Part shown: positions 25,847-36,825 of the stretch, in pieces
How positions within the stretch are numbered: position 1 is the stretch's first letter
How the letters are laid out: each line of letters begins with the position of its first letter
Assembly (NCBI RefSeq): GCF_000176035.2
Contig: NC_015675.1
Span: 6,762,001-6,826,000 of the forward strand
Direction: 5' to 3'
Origin: Mesorhizobium opportunistum WSM2075
GTDB lineage: Bacteria; Pseudomonadota; Alphaproteobacteria; Rhizobiales; Rhizobiaceae
Length of the DNA: 64,000 nucleotides
Program-made: the position numbers and the translations under genes
The notes under the pieces: model-generated
What the model was told of the DNA's origin: nothing
Databases searched by the model: none
The model's input: only the letters and a program-made list of their open reading frames with translations

Positions 25847-27219
25847 GTGCGATGCGCCACATCGCCGTCATCGACATCGGCAAGACCAACGCCAAGGTGG
25901 CGCTGGTCGACCTCGCAACGCTGAGCGAGGTCGCGCTGCGCCGCATGGCGAATGCGCCGGTGCGCCAGGCGCCCTATCCGCATCACGATGTCGAAGCGCT
26001 GTGGGCGTTCATCCTCGACAGCCTTGCCGGCCTCAACCGCGAACAGCGCATCGACGCCATCTCGATCACCACCCATGGCGCGACCAGCGTTCTGGTCGAT
26101 GCCGCGGGCGAACTGGTGCTGCCTGTGCTCGACTATGAGTTCGACGACCCCGACAGGCTGGCGGCGGACTATGACGCTGTTCGCCCCCCCTTCGCCGAGA
26201 CCGGCACGCCGCGCCTGCCGCTCGGCCTCAATCTCGGCGCGCAATTGTTCTGGCAGCAGAAAGGCTTCCCGGCCGAATTCGCAAAAGCCGCCGCCGTGCT
26301 GATGTATCCGCAATACTGGGCCTTGCGGCTGACCGGCATCGCCGCCAACGAGGTGACCTCGCTCGGCTGCCACACCGATCTGTGGAACCCGTGGAAATCG
26401 GATTTTTCGTCGCTGGTCGACACCCTGGGTTGGCGCGCGCTGATGGCGCCGGTGCGGCCGGCCAGGGATCGCCTTGGTCCGGCCCTGCCCGCGCTTGCGG
26501 CGCGAACCGGCCTTGATCCGCAAACACCTGTTTTCTGCGGCCTGCACGATTCCAACGCCTCGCTGCTGCCGCATCTCCTTTCCGATACACCGCCCTTCTC
26601 GGTCGTTTCGACCGGCACCTGGGTGGTGTCGATGGCGGTCGGCGGCAAACAGGTCACGCTCGACCCGGCGCGCGACACGCTGGTCAATGTCAACGCGCTC
26701 GGCGATCCCGTTCCCTCGGCCCGTTTCATGGGCGGGCGCGAATTTTCGTTGCTGACGCAAGGCCAGCCGGAGAACTGGACCGAGGAAGATGTCGACGCCG
26801 TGCTGGCGCGTAGGACGTTGCTGCTGCCGTCGACCCAGCAGGGGTCGGGGCCGTTCCCACATCAGACCGCGATCTGGCTTGATGCCGACGACATGAACAG
26901 CGGCCAGCGCTTCGCCGCCATCTCGTTCTATCTGGCGCTGATGACGGCGACCTGCCTCGACCTGATCGGCGCCGACGGCCCGACCACCGTCGAGGGGCCC
27001 TTCGCCCGCAACCGGCTGTTTGTCGGCATGCTGGCGGCGGCGACCGCACGCACCGTAGTTGCCTCTGAGGCCGCCACCGGCACCAGCATCGGCGCCGCAT
27101 TGCTGGCATCGGATCAGGCCTCGGCGCACGGCAAGGGCGGGCGAATCGAACCGCCGACCGACTCGGCCTGGGCCGGCTATGTCAGCGCCTGGCGCAGGGC
27201 GGTCGAAGCGCGGGGATGA
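25843..27219 (+). CDS. rhaK: Rhamnose/rhamnulose kinase (FGGY family)
   Basis: 458 residues, FGGY carbohydrate kinase. [18 protein letters not shown] is the N-terminal phosphate loop, [10 protein letters not shown] and [14 protein letters not shown] are substrate-loop regions, and [11 protein letters not shown] the second ATP motif. In R. leguminosarum the orthologue is also needed for rhamnose transport (family knowledge). The ATG overlaps the rhaM stop by four bases; a second ATG nine bases on is possible. Last gene of the operon. Confidence 0.92.
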   Translation: MSAMRHIAVIDIGKTNAKVALVDLATLSEVALRRMANAPVRQAPYPHHDVEALWAFILDSLAGLNREQRIDAISITTHGATSVLVDAAGELVLPVLDYEFDDPDRLAADYDAVRPPFAETGTPRLPLGLNLGAQLFWQQKGFPAEFAKAAAVLMYPQYWALRLTGIAANEVTSLGCHTDLWNPWKSDFSSLVDTLGWRALMAPVRPARDRLGPALPALAARTGLDPQTPVFCGLHDSNASLLPHLLSDTPPFSVVSTGTWVVSMAVGGKQVTLDPARDTLVNVNALGDPVPSARFMGGREFSLLTQGQPENWTEEDVDAVLARRTLLLPSTQQGSGPFPHQTAIWLDADDMNSGQRFAAISFYLALMTATCLDLIGADGPTTVEGPFARNRLFVGMLAAATARTVVASEAATGTSIGAALLASDQASAHGKGGRIEPPTDSAWAGYVSAWRRAVEARG

Positions 27220-27270
27220 TCACAGGATCCGTTTGAGTCCGGGAGAATGGGTTCGGTGCCAGCACGACGA

Positions 27271-27362
27271 TAGAGCAGTTCCAGGAAAAGTGTGAAACGG
27301 TTTTCCCAGGAAAAGCGCGCAGCGCTTTCCCTTGGGGAATTGCGCCAAAACAAAGAGTTAGA
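27271..27362. repeat. GAGCAATTCCAGGAAA repeat family, copy 1
   Basis: TAGAGCAGTTCCAGGAAAAG, then GTGAAACGGTTTTCC and GGAATTGCGCCAAAACAAAG. This copy has an extra GGAAAAGCGC/GCGCTTTCC hairpin inside. It follows rhaK. Relatives are at 38144 (inverted) and 54665. Confidence 0.85.
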
Positions 27363-27412
27363 TGTGAGCGGTCCGACGTTTCCGTGAAACGGTGGACCGC
27401 TTGAGAGCTCCT

Positions 27413-28663
27413 TCAGTTGACATAGACCAGCCCTTGCGGGTCGATCTCCGGCTTGCGGCCGGCGACAAGGTCGGCAAGGAATTTTCCCGAGCCGCAGGCC
27501 ATGGTCCAGCCGACATGGCCGTGGCCGGTGTCGAGGTAGAGGTTTTTGTAGCGCGCCTGGCCGATGACCGGCACGGAGTTCGGCATCATTGGCCTGAGGC
27601 CTGCCCAGAGTTCGGCCTTCTTCTCGTCGAAGGCACCGGGGAACAGATCCTTGCCGGTCCTGAACATGGTGGCGAAGTCGCTGGGTTTGTGGGTGCGGTC
27701 GAAGCCGGTGAATTCGGCGGTCGAAGCCAATCGCAACCGATTGCCAAGGCGCGAATACGCCATCAGCTGATCCTCGTCGGCGCCGCCCATGGTCGGCCCC
27801 TTGCTCTCGTCTTCCAGGGGAATGGTCGCGGTATAGCCCTTTACCGGGTAGACCGGCAGGTCGATACCGTAACGGCGGCCGAGCAGGCCGCTCTCCGGCC
27901 CCATAGAGATGACCACGGCATCGCCGGCAATCGGTCCGGCCGAGGTCATCACCGCGCGCACCCGGTCGCCCTCGATGTCCAGCCCCTCGACCGCCGTGCC
28001 GTAGAGAAATTTCACGCCAAGCTTTTCGACGGCATGAGCGGCGAGCTTCTCGACGAACTGGCGGGAATCGCCGGTCTGGTCGATCGGCGAATAGACGCCG
28101 CCGGCGATCTTTTCCTTCACGCCGGCAAGACCCGGCTCAAGCTCCACCAGCCGGTCGCGGCCGACGATCTCGATCGGCAGGCCATGCTCGGCGAGATAGC
28201 GGTAATTGTCGGTGCCGGTGTCGAGACTGTGCTGCGAGCGGAAGAAATAGAGGATGCCCTTCTTGCGCTCGTCGTAGCCGATGCCCGTTTCGGCGGAGAT
28301 GGCGTTGATGCAATCCCTGGAATAGAGCGCCAGGCGCAGCTTGACCTGGCTGTTGGCGCGCAGGCGCGCCACAGTGCATTGGCGCAGGAAACGCAGGCTC
28401 CAGGCGAGGAAATAGGGATCGAAGCGCAACCGCACCTTGATGCCGAGATCGTGGTTGTAGAGCGCGCGCAGGAACGTCTTCAGCGCCGCCGGCGAGGCCC
28501 AGGCGGTGGCGTCGCCCGGCGACACCAGGCCGGCATTCGACTGGCTGGTGCCGCGCGCCGGCGCCGCGTGGCGCTCGATCACGGTGACCTCGTGACCATC
28601 CCCGGCCAGGTAATAGGCCGCCGCCGTACCGACGACGCCGGCTCCGAGCACCGTTATCTTCAT
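27413..28663 (-). CDS. dadA: D-amino-acid dehydrogenase (DadA family)
   Basis: 416 residues, FAD-dependent oxidoreductase. The dinucleotide loop is VLGAGVVGTAAAYYLA at the N-terminus, with TSQSNAGLVSPGDATAW, YPVKGYTATIP and the C-terminal GHGHVGWTMACGSG FAD motif. DadA oxidises D-amino acids to 2-oxo acids at the inner membrane. I chose ATG 28663, after GGGGGATGGC. No alanine racemase gene is adjacent, so substrate choice is open and the symbol tentative. Confidence 0.85.
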   Translation of the reverse strand: MKITVLGAGVVGTAAAYYLAGDGHEVTVIERHAAPARGTSQSNAGLVSPGDATAWASPAALKTFLRALYNHDLGIKVRLRFDPYFLAWSLRFLRQCTVARLRANSQVKLRLALYSRDCINAISAETGIGYDERKKGILYFFRSQHSLDTGTDNYRYLAEHGLPIEIVGRDRLVELEPGLAGVKEKIAGGVYSPIDQTGDSRQFVEKLAAHAVEKLGVKFLYGTAVEGLDIEGDRVRAVMTSAGPIAGDAVVISMGPESGLLGRRYGIDLPVYPVKGYTATIPLEDESKGPTMGGADEDQLMAYSRLGNRLRLASTAEFTGFDRTHKPSDFATMFRTGKDLFPGAFDEKKAELWAGLRPMMPNSVPVIGQARYKNLYLDTGHGHVGWTMACGSGKFLADLVAGRKPEIDPQGLVYVN

Positions 28664-28762
28664 GCCATCCCCCAAGCTCGACACGGCGCAGCGCGTCCGC
28701 GCCCTCCGCGAGTGCCTTCCATAGCGCTTCGCCGGATGGCTTGCGAGCCCTCGGAGGCTGAC

Positions 28763-29758
28763 TCAGCCGCGCGAGGAGTTCTTGCCGGTCAGGATGCGTT
28801 CCCAGGCGAGCGCGTCGGCAACGATCTGGTCGAGATCGTCGCGCTGCGGTATCCAGCCGAGTTCCGCCCGGGCGAGATCCGAATTGGCAACCACCGCCGC
28901 GGCGTCACCGGGCCGGCGGGCGCCCATCTTCACCTCGAAATCATGGCCGAAGGCACGGCGCACGCTGTCGATGACCTCGAGCACCGAATAACCATGGCTG
29001 TAGCCGCAATTGGCGACGAGGCTCTCGCCCCCGGCGCGCAGCCGCTGCAAGGCCAGGCGATGCGCCGCCGCCAGATCGCTGACATGGATATAGTCGCGCA
29101 TGCAGGTGCCGTCCGGTGTCGGATAATCGGTGCCGAACACCTGCATGAAGGGCCGCTTGCCGAGCGCGGTCTCGCAGGCGACCTTGATCAGATGGGTGGC
29201 GCCTGGCGTCGACTGGCCGGTGCGGCCCTTGGGATCGGCGCCGGCGACGTTGAAGTAGCGCAGCGCGGTATAGCGGATGTCGTGCGCGAGGCCTGCGTCG
29301 CGCAGCATCCATTCGCTCATCAGCTTGGACAGGCCATAGGGCGATTCCGGCGCCAGGCGGGCATCCTCGCGCACCGGCTCCAGTCCGGCGCCGCCATAGA
29401 CGGCGGCGGTCGAGGAAAAGATGAAATTGGGCACGCCCTCGCGCACCGCGGTTTCGATCAGCGTGCGCGTCTTCGAGGTGTTGTTCTCGTAATAGGCGAG
29501 CGGGTCGGAAACCGATTCCGGGACGACGATGGAGCCGGCGAAGTGGATGATGGCGTCGACATTGTTGTCCCTGATGATCGAACCGACCAATTCCTTGTCC
29601 GCGACATCGCCGACGACCAGCTTTGCCTCCGGCGCCACCGCCCATTCGAAGCCGGTGGACAAACGGTCGAGAACGACCACGCTGTCGCCGGCATCCAGCA
29701 GCTCCCAGACCATATGGCTGCCGATATAACCGGCGCCGCCTGTCACCAAAACCGTCAT
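28763..29758 (-). CDS. galE: UDP-glucose 4-epimerase
   Basis: 331 residues, extended short-chain dehydrogenase. VTGGAGYIGSH (NAD loop) at residues 4-14, VVGDVAD, FSSTAAVYG with the catalytic Ser/Thr, and YGLSKLMSE with the Tyr-Lys pair. CMRDYIHVSDLAAAH is the GalE signature. It supplies UDP-galactose for surface polysaccharides. Transcribed towards dadA, 99 bases away. Confidence 0.93.
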   Translation of the reverse strand: MTVLVTGGAGYIGSHMVWELLDAGDSVVVLDRLSTGFEWAVAPEAKLVVGDVADKELVGSIIRDNNVDAIIHFAGSIVVPESVSDPLAYYENNTSKTRTLIETAVREGVPNFIFSSTAAVYGGAGLEPVREDARLAPESPYGLSKLMSEWMLRDAGLAHDIRYTALRYFNVAGADPKGRTGQSTPGATHLIKVACETALGKRPFMQVFGTDYPTPDGTCMRDYIHVSDLAAAHRLALQRLRAGGESLVANCGYSHGYSVLEVIDSVRRAFGHDFEVKMGARRPGDAAAVVANSDLARAELGWIPQRDDLDQIVADALAWERILTGKNSSRG

Positions 29759-29960
29759 CCGCGTCCTCGCTTATCCAAGATTTATCGGAAACTGTCTCAA
29801 CCATCGCCTTACTGGAAAGCCTGCCGCGTGGCCATTAGAACCGTTGGTTACCGGCGTTCACCGATGTGGCGTCATGCTGAAACAAAAGTGATCCAAAGGG
29901 GGTATCGTGGACGGGAATAGGCCACGATCCGCCGGCGTTAGGAACAGGTGCGGGGCGTGG

Positions 29961-29976
29961 CATTTTGACCAAAATG
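29961..29976. promoter_or_regulatory. Palindrome upstream of hemA
   Basis: CATTTTG and CAAAATG form perfect seven-base arms around AC, 59 bases before the hemA start. A regulator site is plausible but it does not match the FNR or Irr consensus I know. Confidence 0.35.
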
Positions 29977-30035
29977 GCCCGGTGGACGACCAACAGGTCA
30001 ATGATTATGATCCCGCCAAAAATTGGGAAGCCGAC

Positions 30036-31313
30036 ATGAACTATCAGCGGTTCTTCGAGGAAGCGATCGACCAGCTCCATGCCGAGCGTCGTTATCGCGT
30101 CTTCGCCGACCTCGAGCGCATCGCGGGCAAGTTTCCACGCGCCATATGGCGTTCCAACGGCCGCGCCGAGGAAATCACCGTCTGGTGCTCCAACGATTAT
30201 CTCGGCATGGGCCAGCATCCCGACGTCATCGCCGCGTTCCAGAACGCGGCCGGCAAGATGGGTTCGGGCGCCGGCGGCACCCGCAACATTTCCGGCACCT
30301 CGAACCCGCTGGTCGAGCTCGAGCACGAGCTTGCCGACCTGCACGGTAAGGAAGCAGGCCTGGTCTTCACCTCCGGCTTCGTCTCCAACGAAGCGTCGAT
30401 CTCGACCATCGCCCGGCTTTTGCCCAACTGCCTGATCATCTCGGACGAGTTGAACCACGCCTCGATGATCGAAGGCGTGCGGCGCTCGGGCGCCGAAAAG
30501 AAGATCTTCCGCCACAACGACGTCGCGCATCTGGAAAGCCTGCTGCACGCGGCCGGCCGCGAACGCGCCAAGCTGATCGTCTTCGAAAGCGTTTATTCGA
30601 TGGATGGCGACATCGCGCCGATCAAGGAGATCGTCGAACTGGCCGAGCGCCACAATGCCATGACCTATATCGACGAGGTCCATGCGGTGGGCATGTACGG
30701 GCCGCGCGGCGGCGGCATCACCGAGCGCGAAGGCCTGGCCGACCGCATCGACATCATCGAAGGGACGCTGGCCAAGGCGTTCGGCACGCTGGGCGGCTAC
30801 ATCACCGGCACCAGTGCGGTGATCGACGCGGTGCGCTCCTACGCACCGGGCTTCATCTTCACCACGGCGCTGCCGCCGGCGATCGCCGCCGCGGCCACCA
30901 CCTCGATCCGCCATCTCAAGCGCTCGCAGGCCGAGCGCGACGCCCAGCAGCAGCAGGCGAGCCGGACCAAGCAGGTCCTGTCGGCCGCCGGCCTGCCGGT
31001 GATGGAATCGCCGACCCATATCGTGCCGCTGCTGGTCGGTGACCCCGAGCTGTGCAAGATGGCGAGCGACCGCCTGCTAGGCGTGCACGGCATCTATATC
31101 CAGCCGATCAACTACCCGACCGTGCCGCGCGGCACCGAGCGGCTGCGCATCACGCCGACGCCTTTCCATTCCGATGAGTTGATCGCGGGACTGCAGGATG
31201 CGCTGGTCGAGACCTGGGATGCGCTGGGCATTCCCTATGGTTCCGCCGGCCGGCCTTCTGTCGCCAAGAGCGACCGGATCGTTCCGCTGCTGGTGCCCAA
31301 GTCAGGCGGCTGA
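30036..31313 (+). CDS. hemA: 5-aminolevulinate synthase
   Basis: 425 residues, PLP-dependent alpha-oxoamine synthase, condensing glycine and succinyl-CoA in the C4 heme route. [39 protein letters not shown] and the PLP lysine in [13 protein letters not shown] (about residue 248) are all present. The ATG at 30036 follows GGGAAG; longer readings have no support. It stands alone, with a 277-base upstream gap holding a palindrome. Confidence 0.96.
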   Translation: MNYQRFFEEAIDQLHAERRYRVFADLERIAGKFPRAIWRSNGRAEEITVWCSNDYLGMGQHPDVIAAFQNAAGKMGSGAGGTRNISGTSNPLVELEHELADLHGKEAGLVFTSGFVSNEASISTIARLLPNCLIISDELNHASMIEGVRRSGAEKKIFRHNDVAHLESLLHAAGRERAKLIVFESVYSMDGDIAPIKEIVELAERHNAMTYIDEVHAVGMYGPRGGGITEREGLADRIDIIEGTLAKAFGTLGGYITGTSAVIDAVRSYAPGFIFTTALPPAIAAAATTSIRHLKRSQAERDAQQQQASRTKQVLSAAGLPVMESPTHIVPLLVGDPELCKMASDRLLGVHGIYIQPINYPTVPRGTERLRITPTPFHSDELIAGLQDALVETWDALGIPYGSAGRPSVAKSDRIVPLLVPKSGG

Positions 31314-31386
31314 AAGCCCGTTTGAAACTCAACTCCGGCGGGATCTGAGGCACCAGAGCGACTTCAGTTCGGGCTTCACCGCTTGG

Positions 31387-32553
31387 TCAGACAGTTCCCA
31401 TCCACTTCGCCAGCCGGTGCGCGGCCTCCTCGATCTGGTCGAGGCGGCGGTGGAAGCACAGCCTGAGGGAGGCTTCGCCGCCGGGACCGAAGGCGGTTCC
31501 CGGAGCCAGGCCGACATTGGCCTTGTCGACGATATTGAAGGCAGCGGTGCGGGAATCGGTGATGCCGTCGACGGTGAAGAACAGGTAGAAGGCGCCTTGC
31601 GGCACGGTAAACCGGGCGCGGCCGGTGGCGCCGAGAATGCCGCAGACCAAGTCGCGCGCCTTCCTCGCCCGCTCCACCTGTTCGGCGATGAAACCATCTC
31701 CCTCGTCGAGAGCCGCGACCGCGCCGCGCTGCATGAACTGGGCGACGCCGGAATTCGAATACTGGATCAGGTTCTCGAACACCTGCTGCAGGCTCGGATG
31801 CGTCTTGATCCAGCCGACGCGCCAGCCGGTCATCGCCCAGTTCTTGGAAAAAGAGTTGACGAACAGGATGCGGTCTTCCGCCGTGGCGATGTCGAGGAAG
31901 GACGGCGCGCGGCCATGGCCATAGTGGAACAGCGAATAGATCTCGTCGGCGATGATCCACACGTTCTTGGCGCGGGCGAGATCGAGGATCGCCCGCAAGG
32001 TTTCGTGATCGGCGGTCCAGCCGGTCGGGTTCGACGGCGTGTTGATGAACAGCGCCTTGGTGCGCGGCGTGATCGCCGCGGCGATCTTCTCGACGTCGCA
32101 GGACCAGCCATTGCCGGAATGATCGAGCGTGACCGCCACCGGAACGGCGCCCGATAGGGCGGCGGCGGCGTCGAAATTCGGCCAGGCCGGCGACAGATAG
32201 ATCACCTCGTCGCCGGCGCCGGCGAGAGCGGTAAGGGACATCTGGATGGCATGCATGCCGGATCCGGTGACGATGAATTGCTCCTCCGGGAAGGTCTTGG
32301 CGAAATGCCTGGCGTAGTAGCGGGCCAGCGCCTGCCTGAGGTCGGGAATGCCCCTCTGCCAGGTGTAGAACGTCTCGCCGCCGGCCAGCGCCTTCGACGC
32401 GGCATCGGTGATGAAGGCCGGTGTCGGCAGGTCGCCCTCGCCGGCCCAGAGCGGGATCAGCCCCTCACGCAGGCGGCCGTAATTGACGACGGCGACAATG
32501 CCGCTCTCAGGTGCGGCACGGGCTTCGGCGCGAAAGCTGTCGATCAGGCTCAT
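31387..32553 (-). CDS. Class I/II PLP aminotransferase
   Basis: 388 residues, fold type I aminotransferase. GEGDLPTPAFITDAA, TGSGMHAIQMSL, INTPSNPTGW, IADEIYSLF and the Schiff-base lysine in SFSKNWAMTGWRVGW are visible, with LRLCFHRR near the C-terminus binding substrate carboxylate. Aspartate-aminotransferase-like; the true amino donor is unknown. The ATG at 32553 is preferred to a TTG six bases earlier. Confidence 0.88.
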   Translation of the reverse strand: MSLIDSFRAEARAAPESGIVAVVNYGRLREGLIPLWAGEGDLPTPAFITDAASKALAGGETFYTWQRGIPDLRQALARYYARHFAKTFPEEQFIVTGSGMHAIQMSLTALAGAGDEVIYLSPAWPNFDAAAALSGAVPVAVTLDHSGNGWSCDVEKIAAAITPRTKALFINTPSNPTGWTADHETLRAILDLARAKNVWIIADEIYSLFHYGHGRAPSFLDIATAEDRILFVNSFSKNWAMTGWRVGWIKTHPSLQQVFENLIQYSNSGVAQFMQRGAVAALDEGDGFIAEQVERARKARDLVCGILGATGRARFTVPQGAFYLFFTVDGITDSRTAAFNIVDKANVGLAPGTAFGPGGEASLRLCFHRRLDQIEEAAHRLAKWMGTV

Positions 32554-32606
32554 GGACAAATCCGTTTTCGATTAGAGTTGCCGCTCTTTACCAGATGCTC
32601 GAACAG

Positions 32607-32636
32607 AAAACCCCGGCCGCGAACGGCCGGGGTTTT
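32607..32636 (-). terminator. Terminator of mscL
   Basis: AAAACCCCGGCCG and CGGCCGGGGTTTT form a perfect 13-base stem with a four-base loop. It lies 22 bases past the mscL stop; the A/T ends make it work in either direction. Confidence 0.85.
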
Positions 32637-32658
32637 GGTCCAGCAACGGTTGGCTAAA

Positions 32659-33081
32659 TTATCGCTTGGCTAGCAGATCGCGGATTTCGGTCAGCAACAC
32701 AACATCGGCGGGTGGCGGCGCGGCGGGGGCCGCAGGCTTCTCGGCCTCGAGCCGCCTGCGCAGATTGTTCACCGCCTTGACCATGAGGAAGATGATGAAG
32801 GCGAGGATGAGGAAGTTCAGCACCACCGTGATGAAGCTGCCATAGGCAAAGACCGCACCCTGTTTCTTGGCGTCGGCCAGCGAGGTGGCATTCACGGCAG
32901 AGGACAATCCAAAGAAATAGTTGTTGAAGTCCAGGCCGCCGAAAATCGCACCGACGATCGGCATGATGATGTCGTTGACAAGGGAATCGACAATCTTGCC
33001 GAACGCAGCGCCGATGATGACGCCGACGGCCAAGTCCATCACGTTACCCTTGGAAATGAATTCCTGGAATTCTTTCAGCAT
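32659..33081 (-). CDS. mscL: Large-conductance mechanosensitive channel
   Basis: 140 residues. [20 protein letters not shown] at the N-terminus and [18 protein letters not shown] are the first pore helix; [20 protein letters not shown] is the second. The C-terminal helix follows an Ala/Pro linker. A pentameric safety valve opened by hypo-osmotic shock. AAGGAGGG precedes the ATG. Confidence 0.96.
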   Translation of the reverse strand: MLKEFQEFISKGNVMDLAVGVIIGAAFGKIVDSLVNDIIMPIVGAIFGGLDFNNYFFGLSSAVNATSLADAKKQGAVFAYGSFITVVLNFLILAFIIFLMVKAVNNLRRRLEAEKPAAPAAPPPADVVLLTEIRDLLAKR

Positions 33082-33332
33082 TCGACCCTCCTTGTCATGA
33101 CCGGCCGCGTTGCCGCTCCGTCCTTGCGGCATCGACCTGAAGGCAACATAACAAAAACCTGGAGTTGCAACATGGGCAAAAAGGGGAAAGCAACCGCTTT
33201 CTCCTTGGGTAGCGCCCGGGCTCGCTTCGTAGCCGCGATCATGCTGCCAAAGCCGCAATGGACTCCGGCGCCAAGCTGTGATTGCGTTCGCACAAGCCGG
33301 ATAAAAAGGCGGCAAGGAAGGAAATTCCAGGC

Positions 33333-36300
33333 GTGCAGGGCTTGTTCATCGTCATCATCGCGATCGCCTATGTGACGCTGCTGTTCGCCATCGCCAGCCT
33401 GGGCGACCGCCGCTCGGCCGTCTCCGGACCCGGACGCGCGCGGCCCTTCATCTATGCGCTCAGCCTTGCCATTTACTGCACCTCCTGGACCTTCTTCGGC
33501 TCGGTCGGGCTCTCATCCGAGCGCGGCCTCGAATTCCTCGGCATCTATACCGGCCCGGTGCTGGTGTTCGTGTTCGGCTTCCCGCTGCTCAACCGCATCG
33601 TGCGGCTGGCCAAGACCGAGAAGATCACCTCGATCGCCGACTTCCTTGGCGCCCGCTACGGCAAGAGCTTCACCGTCGCCGCGATCGCCACGCTGATCGC
33701 GACAATTGGCGCGGTGCCCTACATCGCGCTGCAGCTGAAGGCGATCTCCGGCTCGGTCAGCCTGATGGTCGAGCACTATACGGGATCGCCGCCCTCCTTC
33801 GATCCGTTCGTCAGCGACATCTCGCTGGTCGTCGCCATGCTCTTGGCGCTGTTCGCGGTGCTGTTCGGCACCCGCCACGCCGACGCCACCGAGCACCAGG
33901 ACGGGCTGGTGCTGGCGGTGGCGGTCGAGACCGTGGTCAAGCTTGCCGCCTTCCTGGCGATCGGCCTGATGGTCACCTTCCTGATTTTCGGCGGCCCGGG
34001 CGACATGTTCGCCAAGCTGGCGCAGAATGGGCAAGTGCGTCAGGCGATGGGCTACAACACTTCGCTCGCCACCTGGCTGGTGCTGACGGGCTTGAGCGGC
34101 TTTGCCATCATCCTGTTGCCGCGGCAGTTCTACGTCACGATCGTCGAGAACCGCGGCGAGGCCGAACTGCGCACCGCGACCTGGGTGTTCCCGCTCTACC
34201 TCGTGGCGATCAACCTGTTCGTGCTGCCGATCGCCTTTGCCGGCCTGTCGCTGGTCGGCACCGGCACCAGCAGCGATCTCTACGTCTTGTCGCTGCCCCT
34301 GTTCAGCGGCCATGACGTGCTCGCTATGACAGCCTTCATCGGCGGCCTCTCGGCGGCAACGGCCATGGTGATCGTCGAAAGCGTGGCGCTGTCGATCATG
34401 ATCTCCAACGATCTCGTCATCCCGCTGTTCGTGCGGCGCCTGCTCAAGACCTCGACCTCGGAGAACGAGGACTGGTCGACGCTGATCCTCAATGTGCGGC
34501 GCGGGGCGATCTTCATCCTGTTGTTCATCGCTTTCCTCTACTACCGCGAGAGCACCAACAGTGCACGACTGTCATCGATCGGCCTGATGTCGTTCGCGGC
34601 CATCGCGCAGTTCGCGCCGGCGCTGGTCGGCGGCCTGATCTGGCGCGGCGCCAACGGCAGGGGTGCCGCGCTCGGCATGGTCGCGGGCATCCTCGTGTGG
34701 GGCTACACGCTGCTTTTGCCCTCGCTTGTCGCGCCCGATACCGACATGGTCGTGCACGGGCTGTTCGGCTTCGAGGCGCTGCGGCCACAGGCTCTGTTCG
34801 GCACGGTGGCCGAACCACTGAACCACGGCGTGTTGTGGAGCCTGTCGATCAACACGCTGTTCTTCGTGCTTGGCTCGCTGTCGCGCGCCTCGGTGCCGCT
34901 GGAGCGCATCCAGGCATCGATCTTCGTGCCGAGGGATGCCGGCCCGATGCCGAGCCTGCGCCGCTTCCGCACCGCCATCACCGTCAACGACCTCAAGGAT
35001 ACGATCGGGCGTTACCTCGGCGTCGAGCGCACCGAACGCTCCTTCCAATCATTCGAGAAGACCAACGGCACCACGCTGCTCGGCAAGGAGCAGGCGAGTA
35101 TGGACGTCATCCGCTTCTCCGAGCAACTGCTGGCAAGTGCTGTCGGTTCCTCCTCGGCGCGGCTGATCCTGTCGCTACTGTTCCGGCGCCACGACCGCGA
35201 ATCCAGCGATGCCTTCCGCCTGCTCGACGACGCCACCGAGGCGCTGCAGCACAACCGCGACCTGTTGCAGATCGCGCTCGACCAGATGGAGCAAGGCATC
35301 ACCGTCTTCGACCGCGATTTCAGGCTGATCTGCTGGAACCGCCAGTACCGGGCGCTCTTCGACCTGCCCGACGACATGGGCCAGGTCGGCGTCTCGCTCG
35401 ACCAGATCCTGCGCCATCTCGCCGAACGCGGCGACATTCCTGCCGACCAGCGGGTGACGATGCTCAATCGGCTGACCAGTTTCGTCAGCCCGTGGCAGAT
35501 GGAATTGAAGACCAGCGGCCGCATCCTGGAACTGCGGTCCAACCCGATGCCGGATGGCGGTATCGTCGCCACCTATGCCGACATTTCCGGGCGCGTCGAA
35601 CAGGATCTGGCGCTGAAACGCGCCAATGAATCGCTGGAGCAGCGCGTCAAGACCCGCACCATCGAACTGACCAGGGTCAACGAGGAGCTGGCGCAGGCGC
35701 AAATGCTGGCCGAGGAGGCCAATCTCGGCAAGACGCGCTTCCTCGCCGCCGCCGGCCACGACATCCTGCAGCCGCTGAACGCCGCCCGGCTCTATTGCTC
35801 CTCGCTGATCGAGAAGGCCGGCAAGGGTCCGGCCGGAAAGGCGGCGGTCAACATCGAATCCTCGCTGGAATCGGTCGAGACGATCCTGGGCGCCGTGCTC
35901 GACATCTCGCGCCTCGATGCCGGCGCGATGAAGCCGGATGACAGCGCCTTCACACTCGACGGACTGCTGAGCCAGATCGGCAACGACTTCCGGCCGCTTG
36001 CCGCCGAAAAGAAGCTCGGTCTAACGATCATGCCATCGTCGCTGACGGTTGTGACGGACCGCAATCTGTTGCGCCGCCTGATCCAGAATCTCGTCTCGAA
36101 CGCCATCAAATACACCCGCCACGGCCGCATCCTGGTCGGCGTGCGGCGGCGCGGCGAACTGGCGGAGATCCAGGTGATTGACACCGGCATCGGCATTGCC
36201 GGTGACAAGCTGAACACGGTCTTTCGCGAATTCACGCGACTGGACGAGGGTGCGCGAGAGGCCGAGGGCCTCGGCCTCGGCCTCTCCATCGTCGACCGCA

Positions 36301-36824
36301 TCGCCCGGGTGCTCAGGCTAGAAATCCGCATCTTCTCCAATCCGGGCAAAGGCACGCGCTTTTCCGTTGTCTTGCCGGTCGCTGCCATGCAGGAGCCGCG
36401 ACGCGAGATCGAAAAGACCAGAGGCCCTGTCCGGGCGGCGGCTTCGCTGGCGGGATTGCATGTGCTTTGCATCGACAATGATGCCCGCATCCTCGAAGGC
36501 ATGCGGCTGCTGCTCGAAGGCTGGGGGTGCTATGTCGAGACGGTGTCCGGCTCACGCGATCTGGAGACCGCCGCGATCCGCCGCCCAGACATCGTGCTTG
36601 CCGATTACCATCTCGACGGTGAAACCGGCCTCGACATCATCGCCAGGCTGCGGGCGGCTCATGGCAGCGACCTGCCGGCCGTATTGGTCACGGCCGACCG
36701 CTCCAACGAGGTGCGGGCGGTCGCGAGCGAGCTCGAGATCCCGGTGATCAACAAGCCGCTGAAGCCCGCCGTGCTGCGTTCGATGATGGCCAGGGTCAGG
36801 CCGCTGGCCTCGGCGGCGGAATAG
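33333..36824 (+). CDS. SSS-type hybrid sensor histidine kinase (CrbS/MxtR-like)
   Basis: 1163 residues. Residues 1-560 are a sodium:solute symporter-like membrane domain (about thirteen helices; [32 protein letters not shown]). A PAS-like domain covers about 645-750, then a coiled coil, the HisKA box ([13 protein letters not shown], about 803-815), HATPase ([20 protein letters not shown]) and a receiver domain (Asp in [10 protein letters not shown], Lys in VINKPLK). This layout is that of CrbS/MxtR kinases, which govern acetate use in other bacteria (family knowledge). I chose GTG 33333 after AAGGAA; a TTG at 33282 is possible. Confidence 0.88.
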   Translation: MQGLFIVIIAIAYVTLLFAIASLGDRRSAVSGPGRARPFIYALSLAIYCTSWTFFGSVGLSSERGLEFLGIYTGPVLVFVFGFPLLNRIVRLAKTEKITSIADFLGARYGKSFTVAAIATLIATIGAVPYIALQLKAISGSVSLMVEHYTGSPPSFDPFVSDISLVVAMLLALFAVLFGTRHADATEHQDGLVLAVAVETVVKLAAFLAIGLMVTFLIFGGPGDMFAKLAQNGQVRQAMGYNTSLATWLVLTGLSGFAIILLPRQFYVTIVENRGEAELRTATWVFPLYLVAINLFVLPIAFAGLSLVGTGTSSDLYVLSLPLFSGHDVLAMTAFIGGLSAATAMVIVESVALSIMISNDLVIPLFVRRLLKTSTSENEDWSTLILNVRRGAIFILLFIAFLYYRESTNSARLSSIGLMSFAAIAQFAPALVGGLIWRGANGRGAALGMVAGILVWGYTLLLPSLVAPDTDMVVHGLFGFEALRPQALFGTVAEPLNHGVLWSLSINTLFFVLGSLSRASVPLERIQASIFVPRDAGPMPSLRRFRTAITVNDLKDTIGRYLGVERTERSFQSFEKTNGTTLLGKEQASMDVIRFSEQLLASAVGSSSARLILSLLFRRHDRESSDAFRLLDDATEALQHNRDLLQIALDQMEQGITVFDRDFRLICWNRQYRALFDLPDDMGQVGVSLDQILRHLAERGDIPADQRVTMLNRLTSFVSPWQMELKTSGRILELRSNPMPDGGIVATYADISGRVEQDLALKRANESLEQRVKTRTIELTRVNEELAQAQMLAEEANLGKTRFLAAAGHDILQPLNAARLYCSSLIEKAGKGPAGKAAVNIESSLESVETILGAVLDISRLDAGAMKPDDSAFTLDGLLSQIGNDFRPLAAEKKLGLTIMPSSLTVVTDRNLLRRLIQNLVSNAIKYTRHGRILVGVRRRGELAEIQVIDTGIGIAGDKLNTVFREFTRLDEGAREAEGLGLGLSIVDRIARVLRLEIRIFSNPGKGTRFSVVLPVAAMQEPRREIEKTRGPVRAAASLAGLHVLCIDNDARILEGMRLLLEGWGCYVETVSGSRDLETAAIRRPDIVLADYHLDGETGLDIIARLRAAHGSDLPAVLVTADRSNEVRAVASELEIPVINKPLKPAVLRSMMARVRPLASAAE

Positions 36825-36825
36825 G

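Noticed and set aside
29835..31019. Frame opposite hemA
   Set aside because: Antisense to an unmistakable 5-aminolevulinate synthase, no motifs.
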